Shown one piece after another: positions 31,339-40,885 of a stretch of 64,000 nt of DNA. The DNA is taken from positions 496,001 through 560,000 of the forward strand of contig NZ_JAPVBI010000001.1 in assembly GCF_026967925.1 (NCBI RefSeq), written 5' to 3'. A model generated the notes under the pieces. It was not told where the DNA came from, searched no databases, and worked only from the letters and a program-made list of their open reading frames with translations. The position numbers and the translations under genes are program-made. Within the stretch, counting starts at the first letter, position 1, and every line of letters starts with the position of its first letter. The stretch is from Modestobacter sp. VKM Ac-2985. Its GTDB lineage: Bacteria > Actinomycetota > Actinomycetes > Mycobacteriales > Geodermatophilaceae.

Positions 31339-32253
31339 TCAGCCGGGCAGGCAGAAGCGGCCGTCCGGGGCCTGCTCGACCAGCCCGTCCACGAGCAGGG
31401 AGTCCAGGCACCGCGAGCGCTGGACGGCGTCGTCCCAGGCCGGCGTCAGGGCCTCGGCCGCAACCGGCTCCGGTGCGGCGCGCAGCACGTCGAGCAGCCG
31501 GCCACGCACCTGACGGTCGGTGCCGGCGAACTTCTGCACCCGGCGGGCCGGGCCGTCGTGCACCGGGGACCCGGCCAGCCGCCAGGCGCACCGGTCCCGC
31601 ACCGGGCAGGCGCTGCAGCGGGGCGTGCCGGCGACACAGACGAGTGCACCCAGCTCCATGATCGCCACCGAGAACCGCACGGCGCGGGCGTCGTCGACCG
31701 GCGCCAGCGTGGTGATGTCGGTCAGGTCCGACGCCCGGGCCGGCGCCGCCTCGGCGCGACCGTGCACCAGCCGTGCGACGACCCGCCGCACGTTGGTGTC
31801 GACGACCGGCTGGCGGCTGCCGTGGCCGAAGCAGGCGACCGCCCGGGCGGTGTAGGTGCCGACGCCCGGCAGGGACTCCAGCTCGGCCACGTCGGCGGGC
31901 ACCGCGCCACCGTGGCGGGCGGTGATGGCGACGGCGGCCTCCCGCAGCCGCAGCGCCCGCCGCGGGTAGCCGAGCTTGCCCCAGGCCCGGATCACCTCGG
32001 CCGGACTGGCGGCCGCCAGGTCCGCCGCCGCCGGCCAGCGGGCCAGCCACTCGCGCCAGACCGGCTCGACCCGGCGCACCGGCGTCTGCTGCAGCATGAC
32101 CTCGCTGACCAGCACCGCCCACGGGTCGGTGCCGGGCGCGCGCCAGGGCAGGTCCCGGGCCGCCTCGGCGTACCAGTCGACGAGGACGTCGCCGACGGCG
32201 TCTCCGGCGGGTGCGGGGTCCTGAGGCGCGGCGTCGGTCGAGGCAGTGCTCAC
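31339..32253 (-). CDS. mutY: A/G-specific adenine glycosylase
   Basis: This base-excision repair enzyme removes A mispaired with 8-oxoG. The catalytic Glu is in SEVMLQQTP, the helix-hairpin-helix is LPGVGTYTARAV, the catalytic Asp is in VVDTNVRR, and the [4Fe-4S] cysteines are spaced C-x6-C-x2-C-x5-C (CVAGTPRCSACPVRDRC). At 304 aa it is shorter than E. coli MutY, with a reduced C-terminal domain, which is common in actinobacteria. It lies in the block between clpC and disA, as in mycobacteria. Confidence 0.95.
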   Translation of the reverse strand: MSTASTDAAPQDPAPAGDAVGDVLVDWYAEAARDLPWRAPGTDPWAVLVSEVMLQQTPVRRVEPVWREWLARWPAAADLAAASPAEVIRAWGKLGYPRRALRLREAAVAITARHGGAVPADVAELESLPGVGTYTARAVACFGHGSRQPVVDTNVRRVVARLVHGRAEAAPARASDLTDITTLAPVDDARAVRFSVAIMELGALVCVAGTPRCSACPVRDRCAWRLAGSPVHDGPARRVQKFAGTDRQVRGRLLDVLRAAPEPVAAEALTPAWDDAVQRSRCLDSLLVDGLVEQAPDGRFCLPG

Positions 32254-32424
32254 GAGGGTCCAGTGTGCCTCGGCGCACGAGCGCTCCGTCGCGGGTATGG
32301 AGGAGAGATCAGGCCGACACTCTGCGTCACCACCCGCCGGGTCGACTGCGGTCCGGGAGCAGCCCGAGGCGATGGGCCTCCTCGGGTCAGGGCGTGGCGT
32401 GCGGTCGGCGTCCAGCCGGCCGAT

Positions 32425-32430
32425 TAGCGT
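32425..32430 (+). promoter_or_regulatory. -10 hexamer, leaderless start at 32438
   Basis: TAGCGT ends 7 nt before GTG 32438. It decides the start of this gene against the longer frame beginning at 32246. Confidence 0.55.
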
Positions 32431-32437
32431 CGCCGAC

Positions 32438-33136
32438 GTGCTGCACCCGGTCGGCCCGTTGCCCGCTGTCGTCTACTGGCGACGGCGCCTGCTGGTCCTG
32501 GGCTGCGCGGTGGGCGTCCTCGGTGGCGGGGGGTGGCTCGGGGTCGCGGCGGCCACCGGGTCGCCGGACGAGGACACCGTCCTCAGCACCGCCGGTGATG
32601 CGCCCGCGCCGGCGCTGGACCAGATCGTGCCGTCGCTGGCGGCGGTCCAGCTCCCGACCGCCCCGCCCACGGCCGGCCCTGTCGAGGAACCGGTGGCCGA
32701 GCAGCCGCAGGACGATCCGCCGGCCGAGCCGGCGCAGCTGGACGGGGGTCCCTGCAGCAACGACATGATCGGCGTGGAGGTGCGGCCCACCCCGGCCAGC
32801 AGTCCGGTCGGCAGCAAGCCCACGTTCGACCTGGTGGTCACGAACGTCTCGCCGGTCTCCTGTGTGCGGTCGCTCGACAAGGGCCTGCAGGAGATCGTGA
32901 TGGTCAACGCGGCCGGCATGCGGGTCTGGGGGAGCAACGACTGCTTCCCGGAGGAGACGACGGACGCGAGGACGCTGCAGCCGGGGGAGTCCGTGGTCTT
33001 CCCGGTGGTGTGGGGTGGGTTGAGCAGCACCCCGGGGTGCACCGCGGAGCGCGTGCCACCGCCGCCGGGGGACTACGCGCTGCGCGGCCGGCTGGACACG
33101 GCGACCAGCCCCGACGCCACCTTCACCCTGACCTGA
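32438..33136 (+). CDS. Membrane-anchored secreted protein with Ig-like/BsuPI-type domain
   Basis: This is a 232-aa protein of unknown function. One N-terminal transmembrane helix (residues ~19-38) is followed by a Pro/Glu/Ala linker and a C-terminal beta-rich domain (~105-232) with four cysteines likely paired outside the cell. The pattern FDLVVTNVSPVSCVRSL...LQPGESVVFPVVW resembles actinobacterial proteins of the intracellular-proteinase-inhibitor/DUF4232-like fold. No enzyme motif is seen. It is convergent with disA, and repeat copy F lies between them. Confidence 0.75.
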   Translation: MLHPVGPLPAVVYWRRRLLVLGCAVGVLGGGGWLGVAAATGSPDEDTVLSTAGDAPAPALDQIVPSLAAVQLPTAPPTAGPVEEPVAEQPQDDPPAEPAQLDGGPCSNDMIGVEVRPTPASSPVGSKPTFDLVVTNVSPVSCVRSLDKGLQEIVMVNAAGMRVWGSNDCFPEETTDARTLQPGESVVFPVVWGGLSSTPGCTAERVPPPPGDYALRGRLDTATSPDATFTLT

Positions 33137-33184
33137 GGGAGCACGCTCTCCTCCTCATCCCTCGCGAGCTCGGGACGGGGCCGA
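33137..33184. repeat. Dispersed stop-abutting hairpin repeat, copy F (degenerate)
   Basis: The segment CCTCATCCCTCGCGAGCTCG plus GGGACGGGGCC is the reverse complement of the conserved core of copy E. The other arm has diverged. It fills the whole gap between two converging stop codons. Confidence 0.6.
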
Positions 33185-34267
33185 TCAGCTGTAGCGGTCG
33201 AGGATGGACGTCTCCGCGAGCCGGGACAGCCCCTCGCGGATGCCGCGGGCCCGGGCCTCGCCGACCCCCTCGACGGCCAGGAGGTCGTCGATGGTCGCCG
33301 CGAGCAGCTTCTGCAGCCCACCGAAGTGCGCGACCAGCCGGTCGATGATGCCTGCCGGCAGCCGGGGGACCCGGGCCAGCAGCCGGTAGCCGCGTGGGCT
33401 GACCGGGGAGTCCAGGGCGTCCGGGGAGGTCGGCAGGCCGTAGCAGCGGGAGACGGCGGAGAGGTCGAGCAGCTCGGTCGCCGACAGGGCGCGCAGGTCG
33501 CCGAGCACCTCCTCGCCGGAGCGGTTCCGGCGACCGCTGGGGAGGTAGTCGCGGACCAGCAGTCCGCGGTCCTCCTCGACCCCGGCGAGCATCTCGTCCA
33601 GCTGCAGGGCGAGCAGCCGGCCGTCGGTGCCGAGTTCGACGACGAAGCCCTCGATCTCGTCGGCGATCCGGCGGACCATCTCCAGCCGCTGGCTGACGCT
33701 CATCGCGTCACGGACCGTGACGAGGTCCTCGATCTCCAGCGCGGACAGGGTGCTGGCGACCTCGTCGAGCCGGAGCTTGTAGCGCTCCAGGGCGGCGAGG
33801 GCCTGGTTGGCGCGCGCGAGGATGGTCGTGGGGTGTTCGAGGGTGTACCGGCGGCCGGCCACGTACACCGAGATGATGTGCATCGACTGGCTCACCGAGA
33901 TGACCGGGAACCCGGTCTGCAGTGCGACACGCTCGGCGGTGCGGTGCCGGGTGCCGGACTCCTCGGTGGGGATCGTGGGGTCGGGCATCAGGTGCACCCC
34001 GGCCCGGACGATCCGGGTGCCGTCGTAGGAGACGATCACCGCGCCGTCCATCTTGGCCAGCTCCCGCAGCCGGGTCGCCGACAGTGCGACGTCCAGGGCG
34101 AACCCGCCGGTGCAGAGGGACTCGACGACGCGGTCGTAGCCCAGGACGATCAGTGCTCCGGTGCGGCCGGCCAGGATCCGCTCCAGCCCGTCCCGGAGGG
34201 CCGTTCCAGGGGCGATGCGACCGAGCAGTTCCCGCAATGCGGCCTCGGGGTCCACAGCGGGGGACAC
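33185..34267 (-). CDS. disA: Diadenylate cyclase / DNA integrity scanning protein DisA
   Basis: The enzyme makes c-di-AMP from ATP and binds branched DNA. The DAC domain carries DGA ([12 protein letters not shown]) and the RHR motif (SGTRHRTAE). The C-terminal helix-hairpin-helix region ([19 protein letters not shown]) binds DNA. The product is 360 aa from GTG 34267, which has AGGAG 4-8 nt upstream. A TAGAAT -10 lies ~40 nt before the start. It sits downstream of radA on the same strand, a pairing conserved across actinobacteria and firmicutes. Confidence 0.96.
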   Translation of the reverse strand: MSPAVDPEAALRELLGRIAPGTALRDGLERILAGRTGALIVLGYDRVVESLCTGGFALDVALSATRLRELAKMDGAVIVSYDGTRIVRAGVHLMPDPTIPTEESGTRHRTAERVALQTGFPVISVSQSMHIISVYVAGRRYTLEHPTTILARANQALAALERYKLRLDEVASTLSALEIEDLVTVRDAMSVSQRLEMVRRIADEIEGFVVELGTDGRLLALQLDEMLAGVEEDRGLLVRDYLPSGRRNRSGEEVLGDLRALSATELLDLSAVSRCYGLPTSPDALDSPVSPRGYRLLARVPRLPAGIIDRLVAHFGGLQKLLAATIDDLLAVEGVGEARARGIREGLSRLAETSILDRYS

Positions 34268-34301
34268 GGGAGCTCCTGACGGTCGGGCGGTACGGCGGCC
34301 G

Positions 34302-34307
34302 ATTCTA
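34302..34307 (-). promoter_or_regulatory. -10 hexamer of disA
   Basis: On the minus strand this reads TAGAAT, near consensus. It places transcription start ~28 nt before GTG 34267, so disA can be expressed apart from radA. Confidence 0.55.
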
Positions 34308-34394
34308 CGGGTCGGAGGGAGGGGGTCGGTCACCACGGGTCCCCCGTCAGGGCGTCCACCCTGGTGGTGGTCGCACTGCGTCACCACGGCCGGG

Positions 34395-35762
34395 TCACCA
34401 CATCCGGGCGAAGGCACCTCCCAGGTCGGGCACCTCGATCAGCCGGATCCCCTTCGGGGCGGGGCCGGAGTCCTCGGGCACGAGAGCGGCCGTGTACCCC
34501 TGGCGGGCGGCCTCCGCCAGCCGCCGCCCCGTGCCCCCCACCCGCCGGATCTCCCCGGACAGGCCGACCTCGCCGATCGCGACCAGGCCGGCGGGCAGCG
34601 GACGGTCCTTCGAGGCCGAGGCGATCGCCAGCGCGAGCGCCAGGTCGGCGGCGGGCTCGGCGATCCGGACGCCGCCGACGGAGGCGGCGAAGACGTCGGC
34701 GTCAGCCAGCCGGACACCACCGCGGCGTTCGACCACGGCGTTGATCATGGCGACCCGTTGGGAGTCCAGCCCGCTGACCGCGCGGCGGGGCGAGCCGCCA
34801 CCGCCGGCGGTCGCCACGAGGGCCTGCACCTCGGCCAGCAACGGCCGGCTGCCCTCCATCGTCACCGTCACGCAGCTGCCTGGCACCGGTGCGGACCGGC
34901 GGGAGACGAACAGGTGCGAGGGGTCGGGGACGCCGACGACACCGCCGTCGCCGATCTCGAAGCAGCCGATCTCGTCGGCGGGGCCGAACCGGTTCTTGGT
35001 GGCCCGCACCAGGCGCAGTGTCGAGTGGCGTTCGCCGTCGAAGGAGATCACCACGTCGACCAGGTGCTCCAGCGCCCGCGGACCGGCGATCGCGCCGTCC
35101 TTGGTGACGTGGCCGACCAGGATGGTGGTCATGTTCCGGTTCCTGGCCACCGCGCTGAGGGCACTGGCCACGGCGCGCACCTGGGTGGCCCCGCCGTCGG
35201 TGCCGTCGACGGCCGGTGACCGGACGGTCTGCACGCTGTCCAGCACGAGCAGGGTGGGCGCCACGTCCTCCACGTGGGCGAGCACCGCGGACAGCTCGGT
35301 CTCGGCGGCCAGGTAGAGCTGGTCGTGCAGGGCGCCGATCCGCTCGGCCCGCAGCCGGACCTGTGCGGCGGACTCCTCGCCGGACACGACCAGCGTCGGG
35401 CCGTTGGCCGCGGCCACCCGGTGGGCGACCTCCAGGAGCAGCGTGGACTTGCCGACGCCGGGCTCGCCGGCCACCAGCAGCACGGCGCCCGGCACGAGGC
35501 CGCCGCCGAGGACGCGGTCGAACTCGGTGATCCCGGTGGGCACGGCCCGGGCGCCGGCGAGCTGCACCTGACCGATCGGGAGCGCCTTGGCGCTGACCGG
35601 ACCGGCGGAGACGGCGCGCAGCGGCGAGCCGACGGCGCCGACCTCCTGCACGCTGCCCCAGGCCTGGCACTCCGGGCAGCGCCCGACCCACTTGGCGGAG
35701 GTGTAGCCGCACTCGGTGCAACGGTGGGCGGGGCGGGTGGACTTCACACCGGATGCTGGCAC
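34395..35762 (-). CDS. radA: DNA repair protein RadA
   Basis: This RecA-like branch-migration factor works in recombination. A zinc finger of four cysteines ([18 protein letters not shown]), Walker [10 protein letters not shown], the KNRFG motif and a C-terminal Lon-protease-like domain are all present in 455 aa. Two GTG starts are possible: 35762 (CACCAT 6 nt upstream, perhaps leaderless) and 35747. The conserved finger begins after both. The upstream gene on the same strand is lpqE-like, 47 nt away. Confidence 0.95.
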   Translation of the reverse strand: MPASGVKSTRPAHRCTECGYTSAKWVGRCPECQAWGSVQEVGAVGSPLRAVSAGPVSAKALPIGQVQLAGARAVPTGITEFDRVLGGGLVPGAVLLVAGEPGVGKSTLLLEVAHRVAAANGPTLVVSGEESAAQVRLRAERIGALHDQLYLAAETELSAVLAHVEDVAPTLLVLDSVQTVRSPAVDGTDGGATQVRAVASALSAVARNRNMTTILVGHVTKDGAIAGPRALEHLVDVVISFDGERHSTLRLVRATKNRFGPADEIGCFEIGDGGVVGVPDPSHLFVSRRSAPVPGSCVTVTMEGSRPLLAEVQALVATAGGGGSPRRAVSGLDSQRVAMINAVVERRGGVRLADADVFAASVGGVRIAEPAADLALALAIASASKDRPLPAGLVAIGEVGLSGEIRRVGGTGRRLAEAARQGYTAALVPEDSGPAPKGIRLIEVPDLGGAFARMW

Positions 35763-35809
35763 GCCGTCATGGTGACGGCGGGGTACGACAGTCCGGGCCG
35801 GGGTGTGGC

Positions 35810-36448
35810 TCAGCCCTCGCCGTCGGCCGACTCGTCCTCGCGCGCCTCGTCGCCGGGGAGCTGCTCCTCGGCGCCCTCTTCGCCGCCCTCCTCGCCGTGG
35901 AAGTCGAACTCCTCACCGCGAGGCAGGTCACGGGTGGGGACGCCGACAGGCACCGGGACGGTGACCTCCCCGGCCTCCTCGAAGGTGAAGGTGACGTCGA
36001 TGGACTCCCCGGCGCCGATCTCCTCGGCGAGGTCGACCAGGGCGACCGTGGGGCCGCCGCCGCTGCTCAGGTAGAGGATGCCGTCGGGCGGGATCGTGAG
36101 GCCCAGGTCCTCCGACGCGCTGCCGTCGGCCGCCAGCTCGGCGGCGTCGGGGTCGACGACCTCGACGCTGTCGAACGCCTCGCCTTCGATCGACACGAGG
36201 GTGTCCCCCTCGATGCCCGTGCTGGCGATGGCGCCGACCAGTCGGGCGTCGCTCCCGCTGGCGTACTGCCCGCCCGTCGGGTACGGCAGGGTCAGGGCCC
36301 GCAGCTGCAGGTCCTCCAGATCGGCCTGTACGCCCGCGAGCGGCTCCTGGGACGAGGTCTGCGTGACCTGCCCGGCGCTGCAGGCGGTCAGCCCGATCGG
36401 GGTGAGCAGCAGGACACCCATCACGGCAGCGCGCGGTGCGCGGTTCAC
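35810..36448 (-). CDS. LpqE-like lipoprotein
   Basis: This 212-aa predicted lipoprotein has a signal peptide with lipobox LTAC (C22 from the GTG start). The mature domain is beta-rich (residues ~45-175), and the tail is strongly acidic (GEEGGEEGAEEQLPGDEARE). It has no catalytic motif. Position next to radA, disA and carD matches lpqE of M. tuberculosis, so it is probably the ortholog, of unknown function. GTG 36448 is supported by GGAGG 8 nt upstream. The longer minus-strand frame is a shadow of the photolyase gene. Confidence 0.8.
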   Translation of the reverse strand: MNRAPRAAVMGVLLLTPIGLTACSAGQVTQTSSQEPLAGVQADLEDLQLRALTLPYPTGGQYASGSDARLVGAIASTGIEGDTLVSIEGEAFDSVEVVDPDAAELAADGSASEDLGLTIPPDGILYLSSGGGPTVALVDLAEEIGAGESIDVTFTFEEAGEVTVPVPVGVPTRDLPRGEEFDFHGEEGGEEGAEEQLPGDEAREDESADGEG

Positions 36449-36507
36449 AGCGTCGACCTCCAGAGACGTGCCGGCCACCGAGGACGCCGGTGGCACGAGT
36501 CGCACTG

Positions 36508-36513
36508 AGCCTA
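36508..36513 (-). promoter_or_regulatory. -10 hexamer of lpqE-like gene
   Basis: On the minus strand this reads TAGGCT. It would give a ~55-nt leader carrying the GGAGG site. Confidence 0.45.
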
Positions 36514-36550
36514 ACCGTCGGCCGATGATGTGCGCTGGGAGGTGAGGGCC

Positions 36551-38116
36551 GTGGCGGCGCGTGCTGAGGGTGACCTGCCCGGTGCTGGCGACCCCGCACT
36601 CGCCGACTTCCCAGCTCAGGACCCCGGCAGTCGCCGATGGTGCTTCGCCGACCAGCTCGGGCCGCACTTCCTCGACGCGCCGGACCAGCCCGTGCTGCTG
36701 GTCGAGTCGCGCAGCGTCTTCCGCCGCCGCCGGTTCCACCGGCAGAAGGCGCACCTGCTGCTGTCCGCCCTCCGGCACCGCGCCGCCGAGCTCGGGGAGC
36801 AGGCCACCTTCCTGCAGACCGACACCTACACCGAGGCGCTGGACCGGGTCCACGGGCGCCTGTCGGTGTGCGCGCCGACCACCTGGCCGGCGCGGGACCT
36901 GGTGCTGCGCCGGCCCGACGTGACCGTGCTCGAGGCCCGCGGCTTCGTGACCCGGCAGGCGGACTTCCGGCGCTGGGCGGCAGGCCGTTCGCGGCAGCGC
37001 CTGCTGATGGACGACTTCTACCGCGTGGCCCGGCGGGTGCACGGCGTCCTGATGGATGGCGCGGAGCCGGTCGGTGGCACCTGGAACCTCGACCACGAGA
37101 ACCGCGAGCCGGCGCCCGCCGACGGGCGGGTGGGCGTCCCGCCGCCGTGGCTGCCCGTCGAGGACGAGATCGACGAGCAGGTGCGCGCCGACCTGGACCG
37201 CTGGGCGGCCGACGGCGACGTCGCGTTCGTCGGCGACGACGGGCCGCGACTGTTCCCGGTCACGCACGCCGAGACCGAGGAGCGGCTCGAGGACTTCCTC
37301 ACCCACCGGCTGCGCGCCTTCGGCCCGCACGAGGACGCGATGCTGGCCGGGGACCCGTGGCTGGCGCACTCGATGCTGTCGGCGCCGCTGAACCTCGGGT
37401 TGGTCGATCCGTCGGACGTCGTCACCCGGGCCGACCAGGCGTACCGCGACTCGGTGGCGGCCGGTGACCCGTTGCCGCTGAACTCGGTCGAGGGGTTCGT
37501 CCGGCAGGTGATGGGCTGGCGGGACTGGATCTGGCACCTGTACTGGCAGCTGGGGCGCGACTACCGGCACGGCAACGCCCTCGACGCCCACGAGGAGGTG
37601 CCGGGCTGGATGGGCGAGCTGGAGGCCGAGGCCGTGGGCGCGAACTGCCTGTCCTCCGTGCTCGCCGACGTGCGGGCGCGCGGCTGGGTGCACCACATCC
37701 CGAGGCTGATGGTGCTGGGCAACTACGCGCTCCAGCGCGGGATCGAACCGCTGGCGATGACCGACTGGTTCCACCGCATGTTCGTCGACGGCTACGACTG
37801 GGTGATGGTCGCCAACGTCGTCGGGATGAGCCAGCACGCCGACGGCGGGGTGCTGGCGACCAAGCCCTACGCCGCCGGTGGCGCCTACATCGACCGGATG
37901 AGCGACTACTGCGGTGGCTGCCGGTACGACCCGAAGAAGCGGCTGGGCCCCGACGCCTGCCCGTTCACCGCCGGCTACTGGGCCTTCCTGGAGCGCAACC
38001 GGGAGCGGCTGGCCGACAACCGGCGGATGCGCCAGCCGTTGTCCGGGCTGGGGCGGCTCAAGGACCTCGAGGCCGTCGTCGAGCAGGAGCGCGACCGGGG
38101 CACCGACCCCCACTGA
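36551..38116 (+). CDS. Cryptochrome/photolyase-family protein with [4Fe-4S] cluster
   Basis: This 521-aa flavoprotein belongs to the bacterial iron-sulfur cryptochrome/(6-4) photolyase group (PhrB/CryB-like). An N-terminal Rossmann-like domain begins at RRWCFADQLGPHF, and the helical FAD domain contains GWRDWIWHLYW and DWFHRMFVDGYDWVMVANV. Four cysteines fit the cluster: one in VGANCLSSVL, two in DYCGGC and one in GPDACPF. It probably repairs UV photoproducts or senses light. GTG 36551 has GGAGG 8 nt upstream. GTG 36530 is a longer alternative. It is divergent from the lpqE-like gene. Confidence 0.92.
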   Translation: MAARAEGDLPGAGDPALADFPAQDPGSRRWCFADQLGPHFLDAPDQPVLLVESRSVFRRRRFHRQKAHLLLSALRHRAAELGEQATFLQTDTYTEALDRVHGRLSVCAPTTWPARDLVLRRPDVTVLEARGFVTRQADFRRWAAGRSRQRLLMDDFYRVARRVHGVLMDGAEPVGGTWNLDHENREPAPADGRVGVPPPWLPVEDEIDEQVRADLDRWAADGDVAFVGDDGPRLFPVTHAETEERLEDFLTHRLRAFGPHEDAMLAGDPWLAHSMLSAPLNLGLVDPSDVVTRADQAYRDSVAAGDPLPLNSVEGFVRQVMGWRDWIWHLYWQLGRDYRHGNALDAHEEVPGWMGELEAEAVGANCLSSVLADVRARGWVHHIPRLMVLGNYALQRGIEPLAMTDWFHRMFVDGYDWVMVANVVGMSQHADGGVLATKPYAAGGAYIDRMSDYCGGCRYDPKKRLGPDACPFTAGYWAFLERNRERLADNRRMRQPLSGLGRLKDLEAVVEQERDRGTDPH

Positions 38117-38180
38117 CCGCGGCTGTCCTGCAGGGGCCCGCCGCGACCGGGCGAGCGGTGGAGGCCGGGAGGGACCTCCA
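38117..38180. repeat. Dispersed stop-abutting hairpin repeat, copy G
   Basis: It fills the gap between two converging stop codons. The stretch GCAGGGGCCCGCCGCGA is identical to copy D, and the flanking GCGAG-GGTGG region aligns too. The end TCCCTCC-ACCTCCATCA abuts the stop of the prenyltransferase gene. Confidence 0.75.
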
Positions 38181-39041
38181 TCAGGTGATCGCCGCGCCCC
38201 CGGCCAGCAGCAGGGCGACGTCCAGCACGGTCAGCAGCAGCACCGCCGGGAAGGCGAGCCGGCGGCCGCGCCGACTGCCGGCGAGCGCGGCGACGACCAC
38301 GGCCGGGGCGGCGAACGCACAGGCCAGCAGGCCGAGCACGCCGGGTGGTCCGGGCGGTCCCAGCACCAGCAGCAGGGTGGCGGCGCCGAGGAGGACGGCG
38401 CCGGTGACCGCGGAGGGCACCGCGCCGACCCGGTGGGGGAGCCCGCGGACCCCGGTGGCCAGGTCGTCGTCGACGTCGGGCGCGACGTTGGCCACGTGCG
38501 CCGCGCCGCCGAGCGCCGCCCCGGCCGCGATCAGCCACCAGGGTGCGCCGGGGCTGCCCGGCGCTGCGGCGACCACCCCGGCGGGCAGTGCGCCGAAGCC
38601 GGTCAGGTAGGGCAGCGGGGACAGGGCCGTGCGCTTCAGGCCGGCGTCGTAGGCCAGCCCGCTGGCGACCAGCACGAGGAGCAGCAGACCCGGTACGAGG
38701 CCGAGGGCCAGGGACGTGACGACCGCGACGACGACGGCGGCGGCGGTCGCCCGGCGCAGCAGCGTCGGGGTGACCACCCCCTGGACGACGGGCTTGTCGG
38801 TCCGGCCGACCGCCCGGTCCCGGTCGGCGTCCAGCCAGTCGTTGCACCACCCGATCGAGGCCTGCCCGGCCAGCACCGCGATCCCGACGAGCACGGTCCG
38901 CCCGGCCGGGACGCCGGCGGTGACGGCGAGCAGGACGGCGACGGTGGTGACCGCCAGGGTCGGCTCCAGGTGGGTCGCGCGGGCCATCGCCGCGGCGGTC
39001 GCGAAGGGCCCGGAGCGGTGTCCGACACCGTCCGACTGCAC
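38181..39041 (-). CDS. UbiA-family prenyltransferase
   Basis: This 286-aa membrane protein has about eight helices. It carries the first Asp-rich motif NDWLDADRDRAVGRTDKP and the second APDVDDD, typical of enzymes that transfer polyprenyl groups to aromatic or lipid acceptors. The substrate cannot be told. It may act on a quinone or another isoprenoid product. ispD and ispF lie nearby but on the other strand. GTG 39041 is supported by GGGAGG 8 nt upstream. Confidence 0.88.
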   Translation of the reverse strand: MQSDGVGHRSGPFATAAAMARATHLEPTLAVTTVAVLLAVTAGVPAGRTVLVGIAVLAGQASIGWCNDWLDADRDRAVGRTDKPVVQGVVTPTLLRRATAAAVVVAVVTSLALGLVPGLLLLVLVASGLAYDAGLKRTALSPLPYLTGFGALPAGVVAAAPGSPGAPWWLIAAGAALGGAAHVANVAPDVDDDLATGVRGLPHRVGAVPSAVTGAVLLGAATLLLVLGPPGPPGVLGLLACAFAAPAVVVAALAGSRRGRRLAFPAVLLLTVLDVALLLAGGAAIT

Positions 39042-39138
39042 ACCGACCACCTCCCTGTCAACCCCGCGCGGACCTCGATCACGCCGCTGACCAGCACTTT
39101 TAGCGGACTCTGCCGAGCCGGGGGGCATTCTTCCGTGC

Positions 39139-39144
39139 TAACCT
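39139..39144 (+). promoter_or_regulatory. -10 hexamer of carD
   Basis: TAACCT lies 27 nt before ATG 39172, which has a GAAAGGGG ribosome site. The -35 region shows no strong match. Confidence 0.55.
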
Positions 39145-39171
39145 GGGCTGAGCGAAAGGGGTCACATACAC

Positions 39172-39654
39172 ATGGGCTTCACTGTTGGCGAGACCGTTGT
39201 CTACCCGCACCACGGCGCAGCGCTCATCGAGGCGATCGAGCAGCGCACCATCAAGGGCGTCGAGAAGTCGTACCTCGTGCTCAAGGTCGCCCAGGGCGAC
39301 CTGACCGTCCGCGTGCCGGCCGACAACGCCGAGATCGTGGGCGTCCGCGACGTCGTCGGCCAGGACGGCCTGAACAAGGTCTTCGAGGTGCTGCGCGCGC
39401 CGCACACCGAGGAGCCGACCAACTGGTCGCGGCGCTACAAGGCCAACCTCGAGAAGCTGGCCTCCGGTGACGTGAACAAGGTCGCCGAGGTCGTGCGCGA
39501 CCTCTGGCGTCGCGACAAGGACCGTGGCCTGTCCGCCGGCGAGAAGCGCATGCTCTCGAAGGCGCGGCAGATCCTGGTCAGCGAGCTCGCGCTCGCCGAG
39601 GGCACCAACGAGGACAAGGCCGAGGTCCTCCTCGACGAGGTCCTGGCTTCCTGA
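39172..39654 (+). CDS. carD: CarD-family RNA polymerase-binding regulator
   Basis: This is an essential actinobacterial factor that stabilises the open promoter complex. The N-terminal Tudor-like RNAP-interaction domain ([20 protein letters not shown]) and the C-terminal helical DNA-binding domain, including the tryptophan of the NWSRRYKAN segment, are intact in 160 aa. It precedes ispD by 38 nt on the same strand, as in mycobacteria. Confidence 0.97.
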   Translation: MGFTVGETVVYPHHGAALIEAIEQRTIKGVEKSYLVLKVAQGDLTVRVPADNAEIVGVRDVVGQDGLNKVFEVLRAPHTEEPTNWSRRYKANLEKLASGDVNKVAEVVRDLWRRDKDRGLSAGEKRMLSKARQILVSELALAEGTNEDKAEVLLDEVLAS

Positions 39655-39692
39655 TCGCCCAGCTCCACCCCAGAGACACCCAGACCACTCCC

Positions 39693-40379
39693 GTGCACGC
39701 TGTCGGCATCGTCGCAGCGGCCGGGAGTGGTCTGCGTCTGGGGGCAGAACTGCCCAAGGCGCTGGTGCCCCTCGGCGGCCGGCCGCTGGTCTGCTGGGCG
39801 GTCGAGTCGCTGCGTGCCGGCGGGGTCGAGCAGGTGGTCGTCGCCGTCCCGGCGTCGCAGCAGGCGGCCTTCACCGCCGTGCTCCCTGCCGACGTGCAGG
39901 TCGTCGTCGGCGGGGACACCCGCACGGCGTCGGTCCGCGCGGCTCTCGCTGCCGCCCGTGAACACGTCTCGGACCAGGAGCGCACCGCGGTGCTGGTCCA
40001 CGACGCGGCGCGGCCGCTGACCCCACCCGACGTCGTCGCCCGGGTGCTGGCCGCCCTCGCCGGCGGCGCCCGCGCCGTCGTCCCGGTGCTGCCCGTCGTC
40101 GACACCACCGTGGTCGTCGACGCCGACGGCGTGGTGACCGCCGACGTCCCCCGCGCCCCGCTGCGCCGGGTGCAGACCCCGCAGGGCTTCGACCGGGCGA
40201 CCCTGGTGGCCGCCTACGCCCACGCGCACGGCACCGCGGCCGAGTTCACCGACGACGCGTCGGTGGTCCGGGCCGCCGGGATCCCGGTGCACACCGTGGC
40301 CGGCGACGAGCGCGCCGCCAAGATCACCGTCGCGCACGACCTGCGGATGGCCGAGCTGCAGACCGAGCGGCTCCGATGA
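39693..40379 (+). CDS. ispD: 2-C-methyl-D-erythritol 4-phosphate cytidylyltransferase
   Basis: This is the third step of the MEP isoprenoid pathway, joining CTP and MEP. The nucleotide-binding motif [22 protein letters not shown], in which the Gly-rich loop and Lys are conserved, occupies residues 8-29. [11 protein letters not shown] and the RVQTPQGF segment also match. The product is 228 aa. It starts at GTG 39693 without a strong ribosome site. The stop overlaps the ispF ATG (4 bp). Confidence 0.95.
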   Translation: MHAVGIVAAAGSGLRLGAELPKALVPLGGRPLVCWAVESLRAGGVEQVVVAVPASQQAAFTAVLPADVQVVVGGDTRTASVRAALAAAREHVSDQERTAVLVHDAARPLTPPDVVARVLAALAGGARAVVPVLPVVDTTVVVDADGVVTADVPRAPLRRVQTPQGFDRATLVAAYAHAHGTAAEFTDDASVVRAAGIPVHTVAGDERAAKITVAHDLRMAELQTERLR

Positions 40380-40885
40380 GCCCGGAGCTGCCCCGCGTCG
40401 GCATCGGCACCGACGTGCACCCGATCGAGGCCGGCCGCCCGTGCTGGCTCGCCGGCCTGGAGTGGCCGGGCGTCGACGGCTGCGCCGGGCACTCCGACGG
40501 CGACGTCGTCGCGCACGCCCTGACCGACGCCGTGCTGTCGGCCGCGGGCCTCGGCGACATCGGTGGGCTGCTGGGCACCGACGACCCCCGCTGGGCGGGC
40601 GCCCGTGGTGCCACCGTGCTGGAGCACGTCCGCGAGGTGCTCACCGCGGCCGGCTGGCAGGTCGGCAACGTCTCGGTGCAGTTGATCGGCACCACCCCCA
40701 AGGTCGGTCCCCGCCGGGCGGAGGCGGAGGCGGTGCTGTCCGCGGCCCTCGGTGCGCCGGTCAGCGTCACCGCCACCACGACCGACGGGCTGGGCCTCAC
40801 CGGGCGCGGCGAGGGCCGGGCGGCGGTGGCCACGGCGCTCGTGGTCCGGAGCACGCCCGCCGCGCCCGTAGAATCGACCCGGTGA
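40376..40885 (+). CDS. ispF: 2-C-methyl-D-erythritol 2,4-cyclodiphosphate synthase
   Basis: The enzyme forms the cyclic diphosphate in the MEP pathway. The zinc-binding GTDVHPIE (Asp and His ligands) and the [16 protein letters not shown] signature are clear in 169 aa. It is coupled to ispD by ATGA and overlaps cysS by 4 bp, yet cysS has its own -10 element inside the end of ispF. Confidence 0.96.
   Translation: MSPELPRVGIGTDVHPIEAGRPCWLAGLEWPGVDGCAGHSDGDVVAHALTDAVLSAAGLGDIGGLLGTDDPRWAGARGATVLEHVREVLTAAGWQVGNVSVQLIGTTPKVGPRRAEAEAVLSAALGAPVSVTATTTDGLGLTGRGEGRAAVATALVVRSTPAAPVESTR
40869..40874 (+). promoter_or_regulatory. -10 hexamer, leaderless start of cysS (inside ispF)
   Basis: TAGAAT, near-perfect consensus, ends 7 nt before GTG 40882. 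It lies within the coding end of ispF. Confidence 0.6.
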
